Source: Mycocentrospora acerina (lineage: Eukaryota; Ascomycota; Dothideomycetes; Pleosporales). Taken from it: 64,000 nt of DNA. The stretch lies in NCBI GenBank assembly GCA_022701365.1, contig JAKUHH010000150.1, positions 62,001-126,000 of the forward strand, given 5' to 3'. The stretch's first letter is position 1, and each line of letters begins with the position of its first letter. A program made the translations under genes and the position numbers. Shown here piece after piece: positions 21,427 to 32,683 of the stretch. The notes beneath the pieces are model-generated. The model saw only the letters and a program-made list of their open reading frames with translations, was not told the origin of the DNA and made no database searches.

Positions 21427-24400
21427 TTAAACATTGAATTCCAGGCCATCAGGATCATGGCTAAGAGAGTCATCGAAATGGCTCCAAGCAGTTTGAGACG
21501 CAGGGTCCTCCTTTGCCATGAGAGGATAGCACTTGTCAATGTCGCCGCCAGTGACCGAGTACTTGACGTCACCACTCTCCAAGACCGCAATACCCTTTTC
21601 GACGTCCTGTGTAACGAAAACTTTGGGTGGCTGGCCATCCTTGTAAACACAGAAGGTCAGCCAATAAAGCACATCAGTAACAAAGTCTGCAGCCATATAT
21701 AGACCTTCAATTTCTGGATCGAGGGTAGTCTCAGTCTCCTCAGCACTCCAAGCCACAAGCGCAACAGCCGAAGTTCCATTAACGGGAAACTCCTCATCAC
21801 CTAGACGGAGACGAGAGACACCTGCAGCCTGCATAGTATTTTGGTGATAGTAGAAGTAGCGGCCAGTACCATCACCGACGACAGCACCCTCGCTGTAAGC
21901 GAATAGCTCATCACAACCAAGACCCACAGTTTGATTGATTTTCTTGACATACATATTACCGTTTGAGCAGTACATGATGTTGTAATCTCCAGCAAGTAGG
22001 TTGGTAAACTCGTATCCATCTTCACGTGTGTAAGGTTTGGTCGGGATGTGTTCCACCTTGTAAGAGACGACGTCGGTCGCGTTCTTGACGGAATCTGTGA
22101 TATCCTTCACTCCAGATGGAATGCCCTCGGCGGTAGTGGAATTCGAAGTGTTTGTGGTGTTCTTAGTGCCTTCAAGTTTCGTAGTATCTGTAGTGTTCGA
22201 ACTGGATGGTATGACTACAACGCTCGTAGTGTTTGAACTTGCCTGCCTAGCAACTATGGATCGCTTAGCCTCGGCCTCACTGCTCTGTGGCGTGGTAATG
22301 GGGATAGACGGTGGCACTTCATCGCTTTCTTGGGCCTGAGATACAGCCGGAGCAGCATTTTCGTTGGACGTGGGTTGAGGAGCGGGTGATGCGGCATCAT
22401 CATTAGATGGTGTCTTGGGTGTGCTAGTTATGTCATTATCGGTTTGTGGAGTCTGAGGTGTATTGGTAGTAGACTCGGAATCTGATGGAGATTTAGGCGT
22501 TGTGGACTCGGTATCCGATGGAGTCTTGGGGGTAGTCGGCACAGAGTTGTTGTCTGCCGGAGTTTTGGGATCTGTTATAACTGAATCCGTGTCAGATGTG
22601 GGTTTAGGAGTGGTTGGTGTCGATTCATTAGCCTCGTCTTTGGGTGTTCCGGCTATGGGCAATGTTTCGTCGCTAACTTTCGGAGTCGCAGATGTGGTAG
22701 AATTTCCGGTTCCGACAGACGGCTTCTGAGTCTGTGGTCCGATAGCAATGCATGCAGACTTGATGTTCTTGTAGCCCGTATCGAAGATGTCGAACTCCTT
22801 AATGTCAAGGATGTTACCGTACAGTCGGTTCCTCCAGCTAAGATTGGCATGAATCCCGATACAACCTGCAGTGGGAGTGAACCCGGCGGAGATTTTGCCG
22901 TCAACCAGTTCGGCCTTTGCTGCTGCTTTGGCGATACCCTTGACCATCGGCTCATTGATCAGGGCAACAGTCTTCTTCCATGATGTGATGCTGATGCCAA
23001 AGTGAAGACCGATAGGAAGACCCAATTCTGCACCAACATAGATGGAACCCTCAGCTTCAAAAATAGGGTGGGGAATTGGGTCAAAATTTCGTCGCATAGA
23101 TTTGGAAGGATCTACCAAGTCGACTTTGGCGTAGGCACGGTTCCAGCTCATCTCAGCGCCAGCCAGGAGTCGGCCCTCTGCCTGAGCCTCGAGAGTGACG
23201 CGCGAGTCTAAGCGAACTTGAGGACCAATGGTGATGACACCGAAAGAGAGACCAGGGAGACCAACTTGGAAAAGATTGTTCTTCCATTCGCGAGTGAGTT
23301 TGATCTGAGCGTCGATACCAAGTTTCACGACCGCTTTGAGATCGGCCCAAGCCTCAAGTTCACCTTGCGTGATGCCCTTCGTCACTGACCACGTGGCACG
23401 CCCAGCAAGCTCGATGCGACCATTCACGCCACAACCCACACAGAAGATATTAAGGTACCCTTCTCGCTGCACACCTTTATCAGCTTTGACTTTGGATTCA
23501 GAACCATATGCAGCGATGAGAACAGCAGCACCCCAGGGCGAGTCAACTTGCTTGACCTGGGCTTTGCTAGCGTCGGGAAGAGCGAAATGGAAAGACTCCC
23601 TAATACTTCCACTGATGGTTCCGGTTGTAACAAACTGGACCGCGCCTTTGAGAATGGCACCACCCACGTTGATTGTAGTCTTCAAAACTTTTATCGCGGG
23701 TGCGATGAAGGTCTTAACAATTTTGCGAAGGAATTTCCGAATAAGGCGGCGTTCGATGTGGTGACGATGCAACACAGCCCGGCGGGCGATGCTGGTAAGA
23801 GTATCGGAATCTAAGCCAGCAGTGGCTTCCTTCAGGAAAGCGAGGTCAGTCGCGGATAGCTCACCGTGGCCGAGAGCTTCGTCCAAGTCTAGATCGAAGT
23901 ACTCGCCAGTGCACGCAGTAGGAAGATTGTATTTGGAATCGACAGGAGCGGTGCAATTAGATTGCACGTCACCAAACTTGTTACTCCCATCACCTGTCGC
24001 GTTAGAAGTGGGAAACCCACTGGGGATTGTTACAGGACTCGTAGAAAAATTGGTTCCTGTGGGTGTTGAGCTTGGACGAGAAGTACTTTGGTTGCCACCC
24101 GACCAGGTTCCGTTTGAACCGGTGGTGCCATTCTTGCCAGGTTGGTTGACAGAATTACCTCCGTTCCCTACTGAAGGGCGGTACATTCCCCACTGTGCCT
24201 CACCACCTTCTGTGCACTCATCTTGGGTCTGAGGTGACCCTTTCACAATAATCGATTTGCCATCTTCTGACTTTACTAGGTCATCAACCTTAAAGTAGCA
24301 CTGGTCGTCTCCGCTTGATTTCTTGCAACCTGCAGAGCTGGATACGATAATCATCCCCTTGGTCCAAGACTCCTTGGCGAAGTCACAGGCGAGGGCTGAG

Positions 24401-24992
24401 GAAAAGTCGACCACAAGCTGGTTGCTCGAATACTTGGCTTGGCTGACGTACACCGACTGTTCTAACACAACAGCAGGGGCCTTGAATAGCAGATCAATCA
24501 CACCAAAGTAAAAAGTCTTGCTTGGTTCTTTACAATGTCAGTGATGGTCTTTTTAGCATTCTAGTCGAATGACCTACGTGCATCGCCGTTCTCAGCATAA
24601 TAGAGCTGCGTCTTGTCACCCACAACTGTAGGTACAAGGTTCTTGGGGTCTTTCGTATCATGGTTCCAGTGTGTACAAGGCTGAAGCTTCGCAGTACCTT
24701 GTGTATCAAACCGAAAGTCTTCCTCTTTGTATCCGAATGGCTTACCAACCTTGGCTGACGGGCTAGGCTTCGTGCCGGAAAGCGTAGGTTTAGTATTATA
24801 AGGAGTCCCCTTGACAGTGATGGTTGTCACGCTAGTGGTGGTAGCTGTAGAGATAGTAGAAGTTTTCAGGGCCGAGGTGGTGGTGCAGTTCTCTGCCGAG
24901 GAAGTCACCTCATTGTTCAAATCATACGAAGACGCAGGAGTAAACGCAGACGCAACGCTCGCAAACGCGAGTACAGCTCCAGTTATAAGCAT
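21427..24992 (-). CDS. Very large secreted protein with Ser/Thr/Pro/Lys-rich linker, function unknown
   Basis: Two exons, 24992-24578 and 24527-21427, joined at GCAC|GTAGGT and AAAG|AACC, give 1171 aa. The ATG at 24992 starts a clean signal peptide (MLITGAVLAFASVASA). An in-frame extension to 25061 would add a second hydrophobic stretch and is less likely. After a Thr-rich N-terminus comes a ~150-aa module (FYFGVIDLLFKAPAV onward), then a Gly/Asn/Ser-rich stretch. A large beta-rich core around residues 400-680 follows, with VGLPGLSFGVITIGPQV and GLPIGLHFGISITSWKK. A ~200-aa low-complexity linker repeats TPKTPSD/SESTT-like units. It ends in a ~190-aa C-terminal module. I recall this architecture only in uncharacterised fungal wall/secreted proteins. 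A cell-surface role is inference. Confidence 0.8.
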
Positions 24993-26172
24993 AATAAATG
25001 TAAAAAGCAGATGAAAAAATAAAGCTAAAGAGTGACAGCAGATTTTCTGCAAAGGAAACAACGATCACTATACCAAAAGGAGTGAATGGTATTTTCGGAG
25101 ATAAAAGAAATGATGAAAAGAGTGATTGTAAAAAATGCCGAATCGCAAAAGAGAGCGAGGCTGAAAAAAAAAGTCGCCGAGAGGCAAAAGACCTGGATAT
25201 ATACTCGCGGCAATGATTCGTTTCGCGATACCTTTGGACCATTGCCCCTTGGAACAATCGCAAGCCACAAAATTAAAGCCGAACAGAAGTTGAAAAATAG
25301 GCGTAGCTGATTGCAACAACGCCTCGGAATAGGCGAATACCAAGTCATTAGCATTGCTTAGTCTAACGGCGTTGCGCTTTGAACTCTATCATAACTCCTC
25401 CACCCTCTTGCGTGAGAGAGCACATGTAAAGTCTGTATTTCGTTGTGGATGTTGGTAGAACATTGCGGTAATTGCTTCTCTCTTGCAAGTGATTTGAACA
25501 GTAGCACAGAATTTCCGATAGTCCGTATGTTAACACTTCCTGCTGACTTGTGAAGTTGGGATATAATGGCGCTACAAAGCTGTCAACAGCTAGTTCGTTG
25601 GTATCCACATGGTGGCTGACGCCGTATTAAATTTGGGTGTGTATCTATGCGTGATGTTGAGACTAACGCAACAAGTCCTATATTCGCAGTTGCGCACATG
25701 GCATGGGATTTCAGCTTGCTGGCTCGTGTGAGGAGCTGAGGTCTGCCCCTGTATCAAGAGGTGTACAGAGACGCCATGACGATCGATCGAGAACGTGTTC
25801 TATTAACTCTAGCTCATGCCAAGACGCGTGCCGTGTTATGTCACAGTGGCACCAAAGACCGAGGAAATGAAAAGGCAATGGCAAAGCCGCTCGCCGGCAG
25901 TCGTGGCGCTTTTCTTTGAGCTGAGTATTTAATTGTGGGGCGCGGCTCTGTTTCAGCCGCTAGACCCGGGCGACAAGCTTCGGTTCACCTTGATAGCAAA
26001 GGGGAAGGCGGAGCCTATCGTTTCCTTTCTCATGTTGTGCCTGATCTTGTCAGCATTTGCTCGACCTGTCCCTGGCACTCCACCATTTCAAAGACTTGCT
26101 GATTCGACTTGACTTAATATTCGATGCACGTTGACGTTCGCTCATTCGACTCGTAAAAAAAATTCAAATCCT
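24993..26172. other. Intergenic upstream of the large secreted protein
   Basis: A/T-rich near 25020-25160 (likely promoter/5' leader of the large gene on the minus strand), more balanced at 25600-26050. Overlapping short frames at 25025-25608 look like shadows and none has a domain. No repeat was seen. Confidence 0.5.
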
Positions 26173-26524
26173 TCAAAATCGCAGCCAATGCTCTTTTCTA
26201 GCCAGAAGAAGGTTACAGCATGTAGCAACCCAGTCGTCTTCATTGTCGCAAACGCCGTATTCTTTGCTGCACCACCCGAACTCTACGTGGCCGTACTGAC
26301 ACTGACCATTGCCATCACAGCCCTGCTTGAAATTCTCTCACAATCGTCGTTTCTATAATCTCAGTCATCTTCTTCACACAGCGTCCCCTAGCATCGTATG
26401 TTAAATCTACATCGCAGCAGACATCACCGCCACAATATCGACCGTTTGGATAGCATCCTCCGCCACAGCACTGCGATTGCTTTGGACTATAGCTTCTTGT
26501 TAGACCAGTGCCTTTGCAATAATT
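26173..26524 (-). CDS. Cysteine-rich small protein, N-terminal exon unresolved
   Basis: Two minus-strand exons found by reading cysteine-dense frames: about 26524-26378 and 26325-26173. They join at CGCTGT|GTGAAG and TTCAAG|CAG in phase 0, with an intron of 52 nt. The first exon gives NYCKGTG, then QSQCCGGGCYPNGRYCGG and DVCCDVDL, ending at GRC. The second gives QGCDGNGQCQYGHVEFGWC, then SKEYGVCDNEDDWVATCCN and a stop. That is 15 cysteines in under 100 residues, in CC, CxxxC and hevein-like CSxxYGxC spacings. The plus strand lacks this pattern. I could not fix the start codon. An ATG at 26631 opens a different frame (MRICVYLIGMSKAIA). It may be a secreted, possibly carbohydrate-binding protein or a decayed copy. 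Function is unknown. Confidence 0.5.
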
Positions 26525-26631
26525 CTGACGAAACCTACAGCATCACTCTTCGCAGCAAGGTCAATGGGCGACGCAAAATCCGGTCTCGCAATAGCTTTGG
26601 ACATTCCAATTAGATACACACATATACGCAT

Positions 26632-27474
26632 AGTACTATTGGATGTTTGATAGCATCAAGGACACGCAATATTATTCCTATTCAGCATCTGAAAGTTCTG
26701 TCGGGCGAAAAAACATTCATCTATTACATTGGTTGTCTTTCAGAAAATTTTGAGCACTCCGAGGTATTTAAAATTGGAGTCGTGATACTCATCAACGGCA
26801 GTCTAAGACGGAGAAGATTGGGCATGAAACGTCAAACGAGTGAGATTCTTGTCGTGCAAAGCAATACAGTAACTATTCCTAACAACATATCGAAAACTAT
26901 GTACATGTTCAAATCTGGCTTGTCTATAGATACAAAACCGCAGTATACACGTGCCATATCACCTTATCGCGTACACTGTATGGTTCGTCACGATTCACAG
27001 TTTCGCTTCATCGACTTGCGGTGGCGTCGGAAGATTATTGTGGTTGGTCTTGCGCTGGATAAATGATCTTAGTCGGTTACGTGCGAATGTGTTTAGCTCT
27101 CAGAATGGTTTATGGCAAGCGGTGACCACCCACATCGATGCCAGCAATCTACGTAATACCGAGTGTGATATGATGGATATTTGTTGCGAGAGTAAGTGTT
27201 CATTGGGATTTCTCGTCTGGTAAATTTATGAGTATTTGTAGTGCTTTACTACCCGCATACGATAATTACCATGTCAAAGCGCCTAACAAGCAAAACTGCA
27301 TTCGGAAAGTTGGTGTCCTCGCAGACCTTTGACTCTTAAAACCTTAATCCTTCGATGGTATCTAGTCTTAAGACGGTCAGAATCGATACTCACAATCTCC
27401 AAGCTTTGACTTGAAGCTTTTACTCTCTATCATTTACTCAAGAAGTCCCTTGCAAACTTCGTTCTCCACACATC
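26632..27474. other. Intergenic, no supported gene
   Basis: A 139-codon plus-strand frame at 26647-27066 has no recognisable features and ordinary composition. The missing first exon of the cysteine-rich gene may lie here, but no signal-peptide-like exon with matching phase was found. Confidence 0.45.
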
Positions 27475-28200
27475 TCACCCATTCTGCGAATACCTCGCAT
27501 CAAACCTGTCCACCGCTTGCCCTGCCACCTTCTTCGCAAATCCCTTCGCCATTCTGAACCCCCCCACAACCTTCATCTCAATCTTCTCTCTACTCTGCAA
27601 GTTCCCTACATGCCTTGCCGGCTCCCTCAGCGGCGCCTCTACATTCGACGAACTACGCGCCCGAGCAATGCCTTGTTCCGGACTCCTCACATCTGGCGCA
27701 CTGCGGTTCAAATCTGGATTTTGCATCGGCGTTCGAGATCCAGGGACAGGCTTGCGATGTGGCCGGGAAGCAAAAGAAGAAGAAGAAGCATTCGCATTTG
27801 AATTTGTACTCGGCTTCGTAATTACAGCTGGATTTCGCGCCTGAGAATCGTATCGGCTGCGTGATGAGATTCTCTCCTGCGCCGCAAGGATAGCAGCAGA
27901 TGACTTTGCACGCGCACGAAACACATCCTCCCTCTGTCGGTCCTGCATGGCAGACGGACGGCGTCCTGTGCGCGCGCGTTCGCGATCCCGTTTCTCTTCT
28001 GCGGCTGCAGCATCGAGCGCCTGTTTGGTCAATGTCCTTGCGTTTATCACGTCATACTCTGGTGGGGACTTTGATGTCTCGCCGTTGGGCCAGGATGTAT
28101 ACTCTGCGGGGATGATGCGGACGGAGGGCTTGGCGTCGGAGAAGGCTACTTTCCGGTAGGGTTTGCGGCGCGGGGCGAGAAAGGTGCGGCCTTGTGACAT
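27475..28200 (-). CDS. Basic, low-complexity hypothetical protein
   Basis: A single-exon 241-aa protein starting at the ATG at 28200. It is rich in Arg, Ala, Ser and Pro and mostly predicted disordered. An Ala/Glu/Arg helical stretch (ALDAAAAEEKRDRERAR) and a Ser/Asn-rich segment are followed by a more ordered C-terminus (KIEMKVVGGFRMAKGFAKK). I do not recognise a domain. The long frame, ATG context and protein-like C-terminus support a real gene. The opposite strand carries only shorter shadow frames. Confidence 0.65.
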   Translation of the reverse strand: MSQGRTFLAPRRKPYRKVAFSDAKPSVRIIPAEYTSWPNGETSKSPPEYDVINARTLTKQALDAAAAEEKRDRERARTGRRPSAMQDRQREDVFRARAKSSAAILAAQERISSRSRYDSQARNPAVITKPSTNSNANASSSSFASRPHRKPVPGSRTPMQNPDLNRSAPDVRSPEQGIARARSSSNVEAPLREPARHVGNLQSREKIEMKVVGGFRMAKGFAKKVAGQAVDRFDARYSQNG

Positions 28201-30056
28201 GGTTGATTCAAAGTTGTGGTTTCCTGATATGATAGAGACTGGGGGTTGAGAGGTTGAAGATGGGTGGTGGGTGAGAGCTGAGCTGGCGTGGAGGTCGGGC
28301 GAATCTCGGTCGTACTGCGGAGAAATATCAAGATACTATCTATGTCCAGTTATCTAAATTGAAGAAGTTGAGTTGTATATGCATTGGGATGTGCTGTGGT
28401 AAAATTGTCCGTAAATCTTGTATGCCTAAATTACTACCTCATGTGAGATACAGCCTGACAAAACAGGATGCTTACCAGCGATGACGCTAAGCGCTGAATC
28501 AAGGTTTGTGTGATTTAGTATGAACATTTTGGTTTTGCTTCACTGAGTTTCTGGAGCCATGTTTGGATCGCACAAATGAAGCATGGTTTTGATAGCTTCC
28601 TGCATGCAAATCGTCCTGTCTTACTTCGTTAAGTACATCAACTCCATATGATAGCGTATTTGCCCAATCACAAGTACATGAACGCTAGTGTATCAGCTTG
28701 GTATTCCTCAACCTAGCTAACTCTCTACCAAGTGATACATGCTACTTAATCCACGTTACCAAGAGGCTTTCCAGCACAATATTATCTGGCATGCGTCCAC
28801 TTGTAATGGAACAACCGTTGTGCTTTGGATAGTAACGGTACCCTGACTCTCAATCAGAAAGCTATTATTATACATACTGAATTTTACGACATCCTTCCAG
28901 GTTTCGATACTATGGCGACTTTTTGCATCTCCAAGAATGTAACTATGTGAAAACTACACACTTCGCTTGGATATTCAGCCGACCACAAAGCTGCAAGGCG
29001 ATCACTGACCCCTCGTCGAAATGGCTCCACTGGTCACTCCCATGCACATCAATTGTTTAGTCCATAGATGGCGGGGTTTTATGTAACTGTTCCATGAAGA
29101 GGTAGGCTCTCTAAAGGCAGGGTTGAGGATAGATATTGCGACGTGCTATCAACAAATCTCTGCGTTGGATAAGCTGCAATGAGGCTACTTCATTGCTCTA
29201 TGCCTATAGTCAGCGACAACGGTGTTGACAATAACGATGCCGACGACGGCAAATTCTTCGCAAAGTATGGCCAGGAGACGGTACATATAATGATAGCAGC
29301 CATAACGTTATTGATAAGGTATGGTGAGAGCGGACGTATCAATAGTGTACTCGGTACATCAGCGACGGATACGTAGCAACAGTTACCAAAAGTCGTCAAT
29401 CTGGCATCACTCATCATTACTACAGTACTTATGATGACGGCAAGCATAAAAGGTACTGTATGGCACAACACTGAAGCAGCAGGCTTAATAGGCAATATTG
29501 GAGTCACTATCGTCCGTTCTACGTCAGCGCCTCTGTAGCTTCGACGGCCATCCTTACTTGCTAGAAAATTGACATAAGTTAGCATTGAAAGTAAGGTTTT
29601 TGTCTATTACGTATATAAACATGCTCTATCAGTATATTAAGCCCACTGTGTTCCGTTTCAACTTGCTCAACCCAGTGTGTGATCTTTCAATTCATCGCCC
29701 TATGATGCCTACAAGAAAGCAAATGTCACCGTACTAAAGCTCATACATGGTAAATCATATGTTTAAAGATAATTATTTACCAGCACAATGAAGAACAGTA
29801 GAAGAACAGATGACACGTGTACTAAAGCCAGCTTTGACCTCTGTAATGTTTCCGATCATTGGTAATCAAAATATTGTTTTTCGTTCTCAATAATTTGGCA
29901 TGCACTTTAAGCGATTAGCCGAAGTCCTCATGCATCCGGCTAAGTTGGGTGCATTGTGTGGCACAGTGATTAGGCAACACCATTTACCCCGAAATCAGGA
30001 GCACCGGTTCCACCTCTCTTTGTACACCTCATCGTAACTCACCACCGCTTTTCACC
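28201..30056. other. Intergenic, no supported gene
   Basis: A 1.85-kb spacer. Overlapping frames on both strands at 29179-29585 (up to 131 codons on the minus strand) show hydrophobic runs, but no start context, domain or splice support separates them from chance. No repeat is recognised. Confidence 0.5.
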
Positions 30057-30553
30057 ATGACCGAGTCTGAACAAACGAAGCCATCTCTTCCAGTTTTCGA
30101 TCCGAACAACTGCCAAACCTACGCTGGTCAATGTCACTGCGGAACCGTTCAATACGAAGTCCTTCTTTCGCCTCCCCTCCCACAATGGAAAGTCGTATCA
30201 TGCAATTGCAGCATCTGCAGTCGTAACGGCTACCTGCTCGTGTATCCAGACAGGTCGCAGCTACACATCAAAAGCGGTGAAGATGCCCTAAAGGATTATT
30301 CTTTTGGTGTTAAGCGCAACCTGCACAAGTTTTGCAAAACTTGTGGCAGCAGTGTCTTCTTTGACCCGAGGATGAAGGAGTTTGGAGAGGCGCCACCAGA
30401 CTTAATGGGTGTCAATGTGAGCTCTGCCAATTTTTCACATCTTGCCAGGTTTAGAGGCTGATCAAGCTTGCGTCATAGGTCCGTATGTTCAAAGATATCA
30501 GGATCGAAGAGTTGGATATCATGCAGGTGGAGGATCCCCACCCAGAGAGATAA
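30057..30553 (+). CDS. GFA/CENP-V domain zinc protein (glutathione-dependent formaldehyde-activating-like)
   Basis: Two exons, 30057-30416 and 30479-30553, joined at GTCAAT|GTGAGC and CATAG|GTC, give 144 aa. The seven zinc-ligand cysteines of the GFA fold are all present: C26 and C28 (QCHCGTVQYEV), C49, C51 and C54 (CNCSICSRNGY), and C92 and C95 (FCKTCGSSVFF). The spliced C-terminus GVNVRMFKDIRIEELDI restores the usual family ending. Reading through the intron would give a different tail at 30461. These small cytosolic proteins are annotated as glutathione/formaldehyde enzymes, but the activity is known for few of them, so substrate is unassigned. Confidence 0.88.
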
Positions 30554-30863
30554 TGGACAATTCAAATACTTCTTTGACACATCTTAGCCACCAAGTTACA
30601 ATTTCAGAAGGTTGTATCACAAGTTATTTCTTCACACTGTAGTCTACTCAATGAAAAATGGCAATGTGAATGTGTAATTTGTAGCAAAAACGCTCAAGAT
30701 AGACATCGTCACTAAAATTACAGCTCCTAGATACAATCAAATTTCACTACTATTCGTCATAATTTTGCATTCAAAATCGTCTCTCCGAATAAGCATATAC
30801 GGAATTTGCGAGAATAGAATGTCTTTTTACTACAGTGGTTGTTCTTCTATAATTGGATGCACA
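30554..30863. other. Convergent intergenic region
   Basis: A 310-bp AT-rich spacer between the GFA gene and the next minus-strand gene. Nothing recognised. Confidence 0.6.
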
Positions 30864-31703
30864 CTACTTCAATCCCATCCTACCAATCAAATCTGCGATC
30901 TTTCCCTCAAGACCCTTCTTCATATCCATTCCCTTCTTAAGCTCCTTCCTTACCACATTATTTGCTTTAATTTTATCTTCTTCATGCTCCGGCGTCGTTG
31001 CTGTCACTGATTCCACCAACTTTGCATCCAAACAAACACTACCCTTGTTCTCTATTTGAGAAGAGGCAAGTAGCTCACTGTCGCCTACCTTGTACGACGT
31101 TGATGAAAGGGGTAAAAGCTCATCACGCGCCAGAGTATTGCCGAGATCCTCCTGTGAGAGAGATAGAGGAGAAAAAGAACCACTCACGTCCCTATCATCC
31201 TCCTTCACCTCCGCCTCCTCCTCACAATTCAACTTGACATCATCTAGGAAGGACAATAAACCACAAACGTCTTCCCCATCATCAGATAACAGATCTTCTT
31301 GGGGGGAATAAGACGTAGCGACTTCACGGCCACAGACAAGATATTGGAGGCGGCGTGGCGGTGATGCAGGTCGCTCTGCGCTGCAGAGAATTGGAGGAAG
31401 GTAAGGTGCAGTGTAAGCTGGTGCAGTGGCATAGTTGGAGGTAGATATGGGGATTCGAGAGGCCTTTGGTGTTGGCGGGGAAGTCGAAGAAAACGGAGTC
31501 TGGGGAGTGGTGGGGCGGGCAATTTGGGCCTCGTCGTCGGCTTGATTTTGAGACTGTGGATCAGTCTTGAATTTCGCGGTGATAGGAATAGGTGTAGATG
31601 GGGAGGTGAGAGAAGATAGATCAATGGATGAGAAGAGGGGGGGCTGCCTTGCATCCTTATAGTTTCGCGCGGACGGTACAGAGGTGATGAGTATTTCGGA
31701 CAT
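30864..31703 (-). CDS. Hypothetical protein with disordered N-terminus
   Basis: A 279-aa single-exon frame from the ATG at 31703 (MSEILITSVPSARNYKDARQ). The frame extends to 31730 but without an ATG. The N-terminal half is Ser/Thr/Pro-rich. A middle segment has RRLQYLVCGREVATSY and an acidic stretch (DLLSDDGEDVCGLLSFLDDV). The C-terminus is a Lys/Glu-rich amphipathic helix (NNVVRKELKKGMDMKKGLEGK) ending in a short hydrophobic tail. No family is recognised. The mixture of conserved-looking patches and low complexity resembles fungal regulatory or scaffold proteins. That is a guess. Confidence 0.65.
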   Translation of the reverse strand: MSEILITSVPSARNYKDARQPPLFSSIDLSSLTSPSTPIPITAKFKTDPQSQNQADDEAQIARPTTPQTPFSSTSPPTPKASRIPISTSNYATAPAYTAPYLPPILCSAERPASPPRRLQYLVCGREVATSYSPQEDLLSDDGEDVCGLLSFLDDVKLNCEEEAEVKEDDRDVSGSFSPLSLSQEDLGNTLARDELLPLSSTSYKVGDSELLASSQIENKGSVCLDAKLVESVTATTPEHEEDKIKANNVVRKELKKGMDMKKGLEGKIADLIGRMGLK

Positions 31704-32683
31704 GATAGCGGTGGTCGAGATTGGAGACACTAAAGCTAGGGGGTTTGAAATTGCGTAGTTCTGCTTGACGTTGTTGAAGGAACTTGGTTCTTTGTTAGTA
31801 GTTGATCTAAATCATGTGAGTCTAGGTATTTCCAAGTCAGAATTGTAGTGATATGAAGAGATTTGGGCGGAACAAGACAGCATTTTAATAGTCTTCAATC
31901 TGTCTCCCAGCAGCGTTGTACATTAACACATAATAATGTATTCAGAAGCAAAACGTTGAAAGCAAACATCGCATCGTGCGCGGACCGTTCAAGTGAACGC
32001 GCAGAAAAGTAGCACAAAGTAATGACAGGACGAATCGTACAAGGGATTGTCACCTAATTCGAAACAAGAACCACGCCGTTACGAGGTGACTTCACAACTT
32101 GATCATCTCAACTCTATACTACACAAGTCTAAACAGCCATAGCCGGTGGTTCATAATATTCCAGCCTTCTCTACACCCGATACAGGTGTATAATCATAAA
32201 GTTACTGTCCTGTTGGCTATGTTATGGATCGTTTCGTCATATCTTCTGCATCAAAACTGACTGTATATTCCTTTTTACCTAAGACTATCGACGTCCCTCG
32301 ATGTTTAGGACTTTCACATGGCATTCTTGTTACAATGGAAAAAAATTCAAGAACCAAACACATTCTGCTGTCATGAATATGTCTTCCAGGGGTTTCGCCG
32401 ATTAGAAATAGGGATTCAACATCTCTCCAATTTAGCGTAGTGTCTCAGTACACTTTGAGTAGATTAGTAACCATGCACTTTATTCTGGTTGTTGAGTACA
32501 TCTACCTACTTTGTACAATCTGTCTGCGCGAGAGCGACGGCTATCGAGCACCTTCACGATGCTACAGAGCATATAGCTAGATGGGTCTGTATTATATCAT
32601 AAAATAACTAGTTTGCGTACAATCCAAGCTTGGAGTAGTAAATTACTCTCACAAGCACATCATGACTCGTGGGCAAGAGTGGC
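31704..32683. other. Intergenic, nothing recognised
   Basis: A 980-bp AT-rich spacer, promoter side of the 31703 gene and 3' side of the GNAT gene. No frame over 60 codons of interest and no clear repeat. Confidence 0.6.

Noticed and set aside
26647..27066. 139-codon plus-strand frame
   Set aside because: No recognisable features. It lies upstream of the minus-strand cysteine-rich exons and has no homology I can name.
29179..29585. Overlapping frames on both strands, up to 131 codons, with hydrophobic runs
   Set aside because: Both strands are open in the same place and neither has a recognisable domain or start context; likely chance.
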